Shown here in pieces: positions 1 to 8,149 of a DNA stretch of 13,218 nt. The stretch's first letter is position 1. Every line of letters begins with the position of its first letter. A program made the translations under genes and the position numbers. The DNA is from Larix sibirica (lineage: Eukaryota; Streptophyta; Pinopsida; Pinales; Pinaceae). The DNA is taken from assembly GCA_004151065.3 (NCBI GenBank), contig NWUY0300006175.1:20326-33543 (forward strand). The letters are read 5' to 3'. The notes under the pieces are model-generated. The model made no database searches. It was not told the origin of the DNA and saw only the letters and a list, made by a program, of their open reading frames with translations.

Positions 1-292
1 ATACTCATGCAGATACCAAGAATAATCTACCAAACACGAATCCCACATAGCCCTTGTGATCTTCTCCCTAAGTGAGGACTCAGGTTCTGTACATGGCAAT
101 CTCTATAGGAGATGATGTCATCCCCCACTCTGTCAGCTGCAATCCTTGCGAACCAATCTAATCTCCCTTGTGCACTCGGTGTACCAATCGGTACTAAAAA
201 ATCCAACAATAGGATGAAGAAAAAACGATACAATCTATCCTGTCACATGCATGAAGTGCTTGGTTTGACTATGGTCAAACCCTAACCCTAAT

Positions 293-356
293 AAGAACAC
301 CTGGTGCACCCTAGTTGCATGGATAAGAACACCTGGTGCACCGTGGTTGCATGGAT
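293..356. repeat. Two-copy 32-bp tandem duplication
   Basis: Two head-to-tail 32-bp units lie at 293-324 and 325-356. Both begin AAGAACACCTGGTGCACC and end TTGCATGGAT, and they differ at only two positions (CTA versus GTG). A third partial unit starts AAGAATGC at 357. This is a young local slippage or unequal-exchange product with no evident function. Confidence 0.9.
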
Positions 357-781
357 AAGAATGCAAGAGAAACGTGCCTACTTCCGGAGATAAACTGCAT
401 CAAGCAAACCTACTTATGCCCCCTAGAGATCTGGGCAGTCGTTCAAGATTAGAAAACTTCCATGCAAGCGCCCTACCTAATCTAGGAATCTACATCCTAG
501 CTTGGCCTAGGGATCCACACCCTCTTCTAATAATAGTAAATGCATGCTAAGACTAACAAAAGCAAAATTCCAACAATAGACAAACTCCATCTAAAACTGA
601 AACTACTAAATCTAAAACCAGATATGGAATTGCAACGGTAAAACTGGAAATATACTAAGATTGTGCCCTTTCCTCTCTGTTACAGCTCGAACTGGCATGT
701 GTGATTAAATCCCTGAAGAACAAGCTAGCCCAGCTGCAACCTAGAGGCATTAACCATTGTCACCTCGATAACTACCTCTCT

Positions 782-782
782 N
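782..782. other. Single unresolved base (N)
   Basis: One N separates CTACCTCTCT from GCACTTCCGG. I found no duplicated flank around it, unlike the N at 9654. It may be an ambiguous base or a minimal-length gap between contigs. The GC-richer character of the sequence to the right is compatible with a join. Confidence 0.9.
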
Positions 783-1483
783 GCACTTCCGGTTGGCTCT
801 TCTCCAACTCGAGGGGGGCTTCCCTGGGATAGGAGTGCTGGGCTACACCAATCTGTAGATGGCCTACTGGTTCCACAAATACCCTGCTGCTACAGGAGAC
901 TGGGCTGCTCAGAATGCCCTTTCAGAGCTGCTTGATGATGGAAAATTTTGTCCAGATCTGTTGTAACACGCCCAGAACTCCCATTTTGAGGTCTGTATCA
1001 TGCCATAGACCACCCAGAAGTCACCCGAATAGTCCTAGATTATCCTAGAAATACCATGTGGTATCGATCTGTTCATACTCTCCATTCCAATTTCTAGCTA
1101 TGTTAAGATTCATTTCCAGTACCCACGAGCTCAGAACAATAGGATCACTTAATGCTTCCATGCTTCAGATCTGAAGTACTAGCCCTGACATTAAAATGAT
1201 GTATGATGTCACTTACAGCCATGGATGGTTCCAGAAAAACATTTTGAGGCAGAACCATGATTCGATTTGCTGATTTGCTGATTGCAATATTATTCATAAC
1301 CTAGAGTACCTGAAGGTGAAACAGTTTTTTCATCATGATACTGACAAGAAACAGGCTGTTCATAACTGATCCATCAGGCGTTACAGCTTCAGAAATAATA
1401 TACCAGTCTCTGCTCATGATCAGGATAAGCAGCCTGCCAAGATGAAATCATATAATGTTCATAAGGATCCGCTACTCCATCTG

Positions 1484-1651
1484 TCATTTCACATCTTTCT
1501 TTGGCTTCTCATCTGTTAAAGAGCACTGTTCATCATGAAAACCACAAAGGAACTTATCTATACCAACAGCAATGCCTTAAAGCTGGATTCCCAGTTCTGG
1601 CTTCTGAGATGAGAGAGGAAATGTTTGAAGCCAGCACTTGATTTCATCCAT
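1484..1651 (-). pseudogene. Protein-like remnant of unknown family
   Basis: On the minus strand an ATG at 1651 opens a 55-codon frame, interrupted by one TAA (codon 25), that ends at TGA 1484. Its composition looks protein-like: it begins MDEIKCWLQTFPLSSQ, and after the internal stop it contains DKFLCGFHDEQCSL. A further protein-like stretch follows in another frame (ADPYEHYMISSWQAAY, about 1419-1466). I do not recognise the family. It lies inside the gypsy-type LTR, where coding sequence is not expected, so it may be a captured fragment of a host gene or a chance open stretch. No splice structure was established. Confidence 0.3.
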
Positions 1652-1939
1652 AAACAGTGGCTACAACTTCAACTTTCTCATCAGCATCTTCCCAAACAGA
1701 AGCTCTGCTTAGTCTTCCACCTCTACATTAGGGTACACCCATACAAATATGGGGGTAACACTCCTACATAATTGTGCCTCCTCGACGTTGCAAACTAGTG
1801 CTACACTATCTCTCTTTTGAGATTGTGCACAGAAGCCAAGATGATCAAGCATGTCAATGTCGTACGGATGTACAACACTGTTGCACCATGCTGAGGATAA
1901 CATTTTCTAAATGACAAGTAAGAACTTTAACATCTGAGG

Positions 1940-2075
1940 CTATGTCCCATGGCATTCTTCATGTCCCAGCCTATATCTCGTAATGTCCATCATGTCCTAG
2001 TCGTCCCATGACATTCATCATGTCCTAGTCTATGTCCCATCATGTTTATCATGTCCCATGTCCAAGATGTCCATT
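1940..2075. repeat. TGTCC minisatellite inside the LTR
   Basis: Roughly ten occurrences of TGTCC or GTCCC, usually as CATGTCCCA or CATGTCCTAG, are packed into about 135 bp with irregular spacing (for example 1942, 1971, 1984, 1992, 2020, 2032 and 2051). On the minus strand this reads as repeated GGGACATGAT. Short repeats in the U3 part of plant LTRs often vary in number between copies. Here they could be promoter-associated or simply slippage products. Confidence 0.75.
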
Positions 2076-2262
2076 ATTTTCTAGTTGGGCCTTCGCCTTG
2101 GGCTCCATACTAGGAATCTCCACAAAACATTTACAATATTTACAACAGGGATATTTTAAAACTAAGCCCACCCAGCTTGACACCCATCAAAACAACCACA
2201 TCAGTACAATATATAAATAATCTAATCCAATTTATTCCAGCGGTCAAAATTGAGGTGCTACA

Positions 2263-2274
2263 TTCTACCCCTTC
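2263..2274 (-). other. Polypurine tract before the gypsy LTR
   Basis: The minus strand reads AGAAGGGGTAGAA directly before the TGTAGCACC start of the LTR. Its position and composition fit the plus-strand primer of a Ty3/gypsy element. One pyrimidine interrupts it. Confidence 0.55.
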
Positions 2275-2379
2275 TACCTAAGTCCGCATTGCTTCCTCTT
2301 CTCCCTTGCAAGCCCATCGAGGCATGGCAACTCACAATATGATGACCTGTATTTGGGTATCCTAAGAAGAGATATGAGA

Positions 2380-2510
2380 TTTAAGCCAAAATTGGGGATC
2401 TCTCAGAGCATACGTAGATGCACAAGCTGAAACTTCTACAGGACGTCTCAACAAGAATGTGACAACAATCAAAGAAGTAAGACACCTCCAACCAATCGAG
2501 AAATTCCATC
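2380..2510 (-). pseudogene. Possible gypsy gag remnant
   Basis: On the minus strand, starting near 2505, a frame reads EFLDWLEVSYFFDCCHI. It resembles the FLDWL-x-EV-x-xFF pattern found near the start of the conserved part of plant Ty3/gypsy Gag. Downstream residues loosely follow the L-x-AY-x-LR pattern of the same domain, then a stop appears. No protease, RT or integrase motif lies between it and the adjacent LTR. If the call is right, the element either lacks pol (a gag-only derivative) or has lost it. The similarity is short and could be chance. Confidence 0.3.
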
Positions 2511-2822
2511 AGAATTCAAGATTTAGCGTGTGTTCTGTAGGGAAATTGTCAATAATCAACATCTCTTCCGAGTTGTATTAGCAATAGAGGACATGTAGGG
2601 ACGAGGAGGAATGAGTCAATCCATTGGAAGATTCCTAATCAACCTATACTTATAGTCATCAATGTTTCGAACTCCTCCAGAAAATGTTCACAGACATCTT
2701 AGGCCAAACCCATCACAAATCTCAATGTAAATGTAAATGCTAACAAAATAAAGTATAGACATTGAATTCTCACCATTTAACTTTTGAAAGAAAAAATTGC
2801 CATTCATATATATATATTATAA

Positions 2823-3010
2823 TAGGGTGTAGCCCGAGTGGTTGTGGGATGGAGTGTTATCCTCCCCACCCAATGATTCTATTCCCGTATGTAAGATGTG
2901 AGAATCTTGTTGTAATGGCTTCATGCCCTGGTGACTTGGCCTTGTTAAGAATTAAAGGTCTTGGATATATAACTGTAACTTCATAGTATGGTGAGTTTAT
3001 TATAAAAAAA
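2823..3010 (+). mobile_element. tRNA-derived SINE-like element
   Basis: The unit starts TAGGGTGTAGCCCGAGTGGT, which resembles the 5' end and RNA polymerase III A box of a tRNA (the GCCGAGTGGT form seen in leucine and serine tRNAs). A decayed B box, GATTCTATTCC (about 2875-2885), follows some 30 bp later. An unrelated body follows, ending in a nine-base A run at 3004-3012. TATTATAA occurs at both borders (2815-2822 and 2998-3005), but in such AT-rich sequence it is weak evidence for a target-site duplication. It does not closely match the other two SINE-like units. Confidence 0.55.
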
Positions 3011-3685
3011 AAGGAAGTGAAATAGCTCCCAGTTTTGGATATTTTGTGTGGAAACAAATATAAAAGCATAATGTAGAAGTGAATTAAAAATCATTGCTAC
3101 GTTCATAGTTCATAGCAATAAAGTTTTCTCATTTACAATTGCTAGGCCAATATTGAGCAAGAGGATCAACATGCCTTTCGGTTATAGTCGATGCAATGTA
3201 CAGTTTGTGAATTTTTATTTTGTTTTTTAAAAGAAAAATCAACCTTCCATAATAAGACTGCCATCGATCACATGTCATTAAAGATTAAAGAGACAACAAG
3301 ACAAATTATGACATAATGAACAGCTTGGGGCTAACACCTTAGTTTCCAGTTTTGTTATGTTTATCTGAAAAGTAGAAGAATCATAATAAGTCTTATATGC
3401 AAAGCATTACCCTAGAAAAATAGCAACTATCACAAAAGGTTACCCGATCAGACTGGCAAAATGGTAATTGCACCATCAGGACAATTTCGTTCGTAACTGC
3501 GGCAGTTGTTGAAGTTGGTTACCAGGGTATTTTGGTCCATGTTTCAAAGCTGAGATCTATAACTGTAGATATACTTCAAGCCAAAGGACCATTTTAGGTC
3601 CGTGGGAAATGTTAGGGGATCTTTAGTCCTTAAAGTTATATGCATATCTCATGATGATGTTATTAATTAGAACATTGATGTAAAT
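3011..3685. other. Anonymous AT-rich spacer
   Basis: I see no coding region, LTR terminus or repeat structure in this 675-bp stretch. Open frames are short and without recognisable motifs. Confidence 0.5.
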
Positions 3686-3702
3686 AGGCCAAATGATTAA
3701 TT

Positions 3703-3871
3703 AGTCCGGTGAGCTAGTTCAAGTAGTTGAGTACTTTAAGCTTCATCCAAAAGGTTTCCATGTTAGATTAGGTGCAGTAATCAACACCAATGGGTTTGTA
3801 CTAAGTACCATCTACGAATGCAGGGAAGTGCCCCGGGAGTTTCCTGAGAGGAGGTTTTCCTTGGGAAAAAA
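3703..3871 (+). mobile_element. SINE-like element with target-site duplications
   Basis: A unit of about 168 bp starts TCCGGTGAGCTAGTTCAAGT (A-box-like) and ends in an A run at 3866-3872. It is flanked by imperfect direct repeats: AGGCCAAATGATTAATT on the left (3686-3702) and AGGTCAAATGATTAGTT on the right (3872-3888), 15 of 17 positions matching. A tRNA-like head, an A-rich tail and long variable target-site duplications are the hallmarks of SINE retroposition. The expected B box (about 3752-3765) is badly decayed. The 3' part (CTAAGTACCATCT to GAGAGGAG) is related to the unit near 7546-7601. Confidence 0.6.
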
Positions 3872-3889
3872 AGGTCAAATGATTAGTTG

Positions 3890-4560
3890 AGTAATTAGTT
3901 TGACAAGTAGGCAGCCATCAATAACTTCTATGTTTTATAAAATGTATTTTGAAGAGAGAAAGAAGAGGTCGGTCAACCCTCCAGGTACTCTCATTGCAAA
4001 TATTTGATATAGACGTAGACGTTGCATTGTTTTTAAACATGTCTTTGTTCCTATGCACTGCTGCATTGCTTGGCTTGGCTTCCAACAAGAATTACATCTA
4101 AGAGGAGATGATGGATTGAAAAGGAGTCATTATTTAAACTATGTTATCAATGTTGGTACACCGTACATCAGACAAGTAGGACAAAAATCTGTCTTGGCAT
4201 TGAAATCTGAGGAAGGAACAATGAGTCTAGATCCAGACTTATAAAGAAATTTTAACAATGGGCAAGGAAAATGAGACAAGAGTTTAAAGGAAGTTAATTG
4301 AAGCTGCGGTGCCGTGTTTTTACGTTTGCACATTTGGAATACGAGGAACAAGGCAGTCTTGAGTAGAACAAGACAGAAGTGGATTAGACATGGAAGGAGG
4401 TGAGGTTTAAACCTTAAAATAAAAGAAACTTTGCACGGAAAGAGAACTCGCCCATAGGAGGTCATCCTAAGAAATTGCAACTTAGAGAACCTACAGGACT
4501 TTGATTATTTTTAAGGACGAGAGGATAATCGCAGGTCTGAAAAAGAGCTCTAAAAAGGAA
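3890..4560. other. Anonymous spacer with chance ORFs
   Basis: The largest open frames here are 4053-4244 (plus, 63 codons) and 4139-4480 (minus, 113 codons). They overlap on opposite strands, lack recognisable motifs and are probably chance ORFs in transposon-derived DNA. No promoter or splice structure links them to neighbours. Confidence 0.45.
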
Positions 4561-4650
4561 AGAGATTGGATCCTCCTCCTTTCACACTACAACTTAAATT
4601 TGAACTTTGATGGCATTTCAATGGGAAAACTAGGAGGATGCGGACGGGAA
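4561..4650 (+). pseudogene. Possible LINE-type RNase H scrap
   Basis: Within an open frame spanning 4501-4779 on the plus strand, residues 23-48 carry a W followed by NLNFDGISMGKLGGCG (4591-4644). This resembles the N-terminal strand of the RNase H domain in plant LINE retrotransposons and RVT_3-type proteins, where a W-PP segment precedes LKLNFDG(A/S)S-x-GNPG-x-x-G. The catalytic Asp equivalent (D37) would be present. The rest of the domain is not visible, since the frame then runs into low-complexity sequence rich in N, R and E. The resemblance is about 16 residues long and may be coincidental. Confidence 0.3.
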
Positions 4651-5433
4651 GTCAATTGCAATAAACATGACCAGGCTTTGGAACAAACATATGTTACCAG
4701 GAACGGGAAGCAGCAAATGAAAGAGGAAGGAAATGGGAACAGAACGAGAAATAGAACGGAAGGGTTTCAGAGGATTTGAAACGTGAACACCTCCAGAGTA
4801 TATATATTATCCATATAAAAAAAATTAACAATATACTGATGTTGTGTCAAAACAGGAATGGGAACAGAATGGAAAAAAAAGGGTCTCCTAAAAAGGTTTC
4901 TGGTAAGATAGGTACAGAGCCACTATGCTGGAATGGCCGCTCATAGCCTTTACGTAGATCATAACCTTTGTTGGAATAATGCCCCCCCATAAACTTGATA
5001 TAGATCCCAATCTAAGTTAAATTTCTTTATGACCATGAACTAAGTGCTGCTTAACAACGGCTGGTGAAGTTGAATCATTTTCAGTGATAGGTAGAGATGG
5101 CTTCAAGGTAGATGCTGCTACTCTGTTCTCTGAGTCTGCCCTGATCGAAACTACTAGCTAGTTTGTGCTGAAATTTTCGAAAAAGTTTGAAACACAAACT
5201 CGGATTTAAAGCCGTCAGCTACCGATTAAAAGCAAAAATTTCATGAGATCCACTTCATTTTTTGAAAAGCGATAGCAACACTGGTTATGCAAAAATATAC
5301 AAAGTACCAGCACCCACAACCCCCCTATCAAGATAAACGTTCCTTCGGATTAAACAAATACCACATTGCTGCTAAAAATCCTATATGGCATAGTGTCATA
5401 TTGTGAGAAATGGTAGAAGGATTAATACCCACT
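4651..5433. other. Anonymous spacer with GGGAACAGAA-type motifs
   Basis: No gene is visible. Imperfect copies of AATGGGAACAGAA occur near 4733-4745 and 4857-4869. TACCAGGAACG near 4694 recalls the unit of the 30-bp tandem repeat at 5434. A short inverted repeat AGTTTGTG / CACAAACT lies at 5160-5167 and 5193-5200. These may be remains of one or more small transposons, but no terminus can be defined. Confidence 0.4.
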
Positions 5434-5493
5434 TACCAGGAAACGAAAATACGAGAAACCCGGTACCAGGAAACGAAATAACGAGAAACACGG
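5434..5493. repeat. Two-copy 30-bp tandem repeat
   Basis: Two adjacent 30-bp units, 5434-5463 and 5464-5493, each start TACCAGGAAACGAAA and end with a CGAGAAAC core then CGG. They match at 27 of 30 positions. The unit keeps several CG dinucleotides in otherwise AT-rich surroundings. Confidence 0.85.
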
Positions 5494-5773
5494 CCGAGAT
5501 TATCGGAGACTTTTGATCTTAAAACCTCCTTCCTGATATAAAGGAATCCTTGTGCATGCTTTTCGGTCGCTTAGTTTTTTTTAATTTTGGAGTATACCAT
5601 TTGTTTGGTTTAAATGAGTCTTTTACCTAGACACTTGGGGTAATGTAAGAAAATATATAGTCTTCACATTAATTGACACTAATCTATTAGTATACATTCA
5701 TTTTAAAGATTAAATTTGTCATCAGTTACATAAATATATCAAACTAGCACAGCCTCCTCCTCCTAACTTGTGC

Positions 5774-5859
5774 GGTGGGTGAATCACAAATTGTGTCGTA
5801 AATAAATAATGATAATTTGTGATGGGTGAATCACAAATTGTATCATAAATAAATAATGA
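5774..5859. repeat. 47-bp-period tandem repeat with inverted core
   Basis: GGTGGGTGAATCACAAATTG and its downstream sequence (5774-5812) recur as GATGGGTGAATCACAAATTG and its downstream sequence at 5821-5859, offset by 47 bp, with three or so differences, all transitions. Between the copies, AATTTGTGAT (5814-5823) is the reverse complement of ATCACAAATT (5783-5792), so the unit can form a hairpin with a stem of about 10 bp. Confidence 0.8.
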
Positions 5860-6003
5860 GTTATCCATGTATTAACTGCTGTAAAATCAATGTGGATAGT
5901 AAACTCTCATCCTCATGTAATCTAGTAATCCACCCCAAATTCTAAGATATAAATATCTATTGGTAAAATTACTTGATAGCTCCCTATTTAAAATGGATTT
6001 ATA

Positions 6004-6298
6004 ATGAATTTAATTTGTTTATGTTATTAAGTTGTAAAGCACCTCTACAACTAGACTTATGCCAATGCCTTATAAATCTTGGAATAGTAAGATAAACTCT
6101 TAATTATATACACTTTTATAATTAAAAATTTAATTTAATTTTTTTTCAATTTTAAAATGTATAGTTTAATCAATTTGAATTATCCTTTTCTCATACACTT
6201 CACATCAAATAGAGGAGAGTAGATTGGTAAAATATATCATATAACATATTTATTCACTATTTACCTTTTACTAAATAACATAAACAAATTAAATTCAT
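6004..6298. mobile_element. MITE-like element with 25-bp inverted repeats
   Basis: ATGAATTTAATTTGTTTATG continued to GTTATT at 6004-6028 is the exact reverse complement of 6274-6298, giving 25-bp perfect inverted repeats around a 295-bp, extremely AT-rich, non-coding unit. Size, composition and structure fit a miniature inverted-repeat transposable element. The true ends may lie a little further out: imperfect inverted similarity continues outward (TATTTA near 5985-5990 and TAAATA near 6306-6311). I could not identify target-site duplications, so the superfamily is undetermined. Confidence 0.6.
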
Positions 6299-6308
6299 AA
6301 AAGGTAAA
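6260..6308. repeat. 11-bp inverted repeat around the right MITE arm
   Basis: TTTACCTTTTA (6260-6270) and TAAAAGGTAAA (6298-6308) are perfect reverse complements bracketing the right arm of the larger inverted repeat. The left arm has no matching bracket, so this is asymmetric. Confidence 0.7.
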
Positions 6309-6309
6309 T

Positions 6310-7390
6310 ACTCACCCACAACATTAAATTTTTGCAAGATATTAGGCATTTTTTTAACTTGTTAGTAAACCAAATCCTCCTTTGCAAGTCCTTACTCCCC
6401 ATTTAGTTTCACATTGGCATCGAGCCTTATCATGCACAAGTTACAAACATCTCCAACTTATAACTATGTATACCCATATTTATTTGATTACACCCTTTGC
6501 ATTTATGATCTCCACCATAGCACTTCAAGTGCATTTTAAAGCAATTGCATATGGTCTAACCTGAGTTATTTCAAATTTAGTTTTATGTGTCTTTGTGGGG
6601 TAATTTTACTCCTAACGCCTCTGCCACTTCTCCTACTATTCAATTCATGGTCTTGTTTTATTCGCAACATCGACAATTATCTTTTGGAGGTCTAGATTGA
6701 ATGATCAATACGTATATGTCGAGCGATAATCACAACAAACGAGAGCATTATCCTTTTTGTTGCAATGACAATCTACTCTATTTTAGGAGGTGGATACGTA
6801 CAAAACTCTAGCTTATATGTTAAGTCTCAGTGTCCAACATTTGGCCTCCCACCCAAATTCTATCTTGCCTATGATTTTGTTCTTGCTTTCAAAAGTTTGT
6901 CGAGCTAAGCATGGTTGCCAGGGGGTGACAATAAGCCATAGAACTCAGATGCATGTACCTTTTTGGGCCATTGACAATAAGAAACATTATTTGATGCTTC
7001 AACGTACATAAACTACTCAAATGTTATCATTTTGGCAACTTGGTATCTTAGTTTTGCTAGAGGGATTTCTCAATAGTTGCATAAGGATTATCATGGAGAA
7101 TCATTCTACTAGAGTGCTAACTTCTTTGGTACTACTTTTATTATCCCTTAATTTTGCATACAAGAGTCTAGATCTTGTGCCTATTGTTTTGGAGGTTTGA
7201 AGAAAGGGTTGTTGTTGTTTTCAAATTCAACTTTCTTTCACTGGTTTTTTCATATATCAATTTGAAAATAGGGAATTTTGGTGGTTTGGGGCCCTCATAC
7301 ACAATTAAAGGTCAAAGATTGGAAATATTTTTTTTGTTATTTTTTCTATTAAAGTAATATAGTTTTGTAGTTTTAATTACCCAATAAAAA
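6310..7390. other. Anonymous AT-rich spacer
   Basis: About 1.1 kb without recognisable genes or repeat termini. Open frames at 6382-6564, 6790-7011 and 7175-7357 (plus) are 60-73 codons, carry no motif I know, and two of them are rich in residues typical of translated AT-rich DNA. GTTAGTAAACCAAATCCTCC near 6361-6380 resembles MITE-type ends (a GTTTGGTTT-like motif also occurs near 5602), but I could not make a convincing pair. Confidence 0.45.
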
Positions 7391-7394
7391 GACA

Positions 7395-7417
7395 TGTGTG
7401 TGTGTGTGTGTGTGTGT
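7395..7417. repeat. TG dinucleotide microsatellite
   Basis: An uninterrupted run of eleven and a half TG units. It opens the SINE-like region that follows and is likely to vary in length between individuals. Confidence 0.95.
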
Positions 7418-7427
7418 TTGTCCCCAA

Positions 7428-7610
7428 GGCTTATTGCAATTTATTGGTGCCATTGTTGCCAGAACATTGTCAGTTCTCCATTGCACTATGTAGAACCTTG
7501 GTTCAATTCCCTTCAAGCCAAATGCACTAGTCTATGTCGCATGCTTTACACTAGGTACCATCCTCAGATCGAGGGGAAGTGCTCAAGAGTTTCTCGGGGA
7601 GTTATTATAA
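7428..7610 (+). mobile_element. SINE-like element, relative of the 3703-3871 unit
   Basis: GGTTCAATTCC at 7500-7510 fits the RNA polymerase III B-box consensus GGTTCRANNCC. Downstream, CTAGGTACCATCCTC to TTTCTCGGGGAG (7550-7601) matches the 3' part of the unit at 3703-3871 at roughly two thirds of positions by eye, including GTACCATC, GGGAAGTGC and GAGTTTC in the same order. The A box and 5' end are not clear, and no target-site duplication was found. An open frame (7394-7690) crosses it, but is a by-product. Confidence 0.5.
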
Positions 7611-7689
7611 GGGAAAATGAATATATTTATTATTTCGATCAAAAATCAAAATATGGATTGATATGTGCCTACTCACTCTCCAAGGACTA

Positions 7690-8097
7690 AACCTATTTTC
7701 CATTCAAGAATCCCAAAAAGTAAAAAAAGAGGATAATATGTCTTCACAAACCCACATTTCTACAGTTTCCCATTATCGCAACATACAATAGGAAACAAGA
7801 GGAACCAAAAACTTTTATTATACTACATGGATAGATTGATCCATATGATCATTTATGTATAGTACCAAAGTGCAACTAACTCCTTTGAAGCAAGGAATAT
7901 AAGGTTCGCTTTGATTGCCTAGGTCGCATAATGAAATCTTTGAATTATGTCTTTACCTATGCACCAATCAACTACACTAGTCATCTCAAATGAGCAGTGA
8001 AATGCTTAGTCGACCACTTCGTGAACTCTATTGGTTGACTGATTCTCTCCAAAATATCCAAAACTATGATGAGCAAGCTTATCCAACCATTCCAACA
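7690..8097 (-). mobile_element. 3' LTR of copia element B (left end uncertain)
   Basis: On the minus strand the LTR starts TGTTGGAATGGTTGG at 8097, directly after a six-G polypurine tract and some 50 bp beyond the end of the copia polyprotein remnant. This is the canonical order for a Ty1-copia 3' end. Its left (3') end was not located, because no CA end with a flanking duplication stands out. The value given (7690) is a working limit set by the SINE-like region further left. The open frame at 7981-8187 straddles LTR and pol 3' end and is not a gene. Confidence 0.55.
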
Positions 8098-8109
8098 CCC
8101 CCCATCAGC
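8098..8109 (-). other. Polypurine tract of copia element B
   Basis: The minus strand reads GCTGATGGGGGG immediately before the TGTTGGAATGG LTR start. A second G-rich run (ATGGGGGGAGTG) lies inside the last codons of pol at 8152-8163. Confidence 0.6.
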
Positions 8110-8149
8110 ACAATGCTCTGGATATTCAGGAGGTAGAATTGACTTTCCT

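Larger units (their letters stand above)
1..961. other. Unassigned repeat-like sequence, no gene seen
   Basis: No coding region is supported here. The longest open frame (27-233, minus strand, 68 codons) has no motif I recognise and is probably chance. A 32-bp tandem duplication (293-356) and a short CCCTAACCCTAAT tract (about 280-292) are present. The stretch 783-961 is richer in GC than its surroundings and begins right after the N at 782, so it may come from a different contig. It directly borders the gypsy-type LTR that ends at 962. Confidence 0.5.
962..2262 (-). mobile_element. Ty3/gypsy-type LTR (likely 3' LTR)
   Basis: Read on the minus strand, this 1301-bp segment starts TGTAGCACCTCAATTTTGAC and ends GGGCGTGTTACA. 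It has the TG...CA ends and the imperfect 8-bp terminal inverted repeat (TGTAGCAC / GTGTTACA) typical of plant Ty3/gypsy LTRs. A purine-rich tract sits immediately upstream of the TG end (2263-2274), as expected for the polypurine tract preceding a 3' LTR. The five bases on each side do not match as a target-site duplication, so a simple solo LTR is less likely than the 3' LTR of a decayed element lying to the right. A TGTCC-rich minisatellite lies in its first third. A coding-like remnant sits at 1484-1651. Boundaries rest on motif recognition only, because no partner LTR is in the window. Confidence 0.7.

Noticed and set aside
280-292. CCCTAACCCTAAT, a telomere-like motif
   Set aside because: Only two units of the plant-type repeat are present, too few to be an interstitial telomeric array.
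962-2262. Simple solo LTR
   Set aside because: The 5 bp on the two sides do not match, and a polypurine tract adjoins one end, favouring a 3' LTR of a decayed element.
2823-2900. Functional tRNA gene
   Set aside because: The A-box region is tRNA-like, but the B box is decayed and no cloverleaf with paired acceptor and anticodon stems can be drawn.
4139-4480. 113-codon open frame on the minus strand
   Set aside because: No recognisable motif, overlapped by a plus-strand frame, rich in L, F and C as expected of chance frames, and with no promoter or splice context.
5603-6373. Larger MITE bounded by TTTGGTTTAAATGAG-like and CCAAATCCTCC-like ends
   Set aside because: The inverted similarity is only about 8-9 bases with no target-site duplication, too weak beside the clear 25-bp pair inside it.
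7394-7690. 98-codon open frame beginning with alternating Met/Cys/Val residues
   Set aside because: The start is a translated TG microsatellite and the rest crosses a SINE-like unit.
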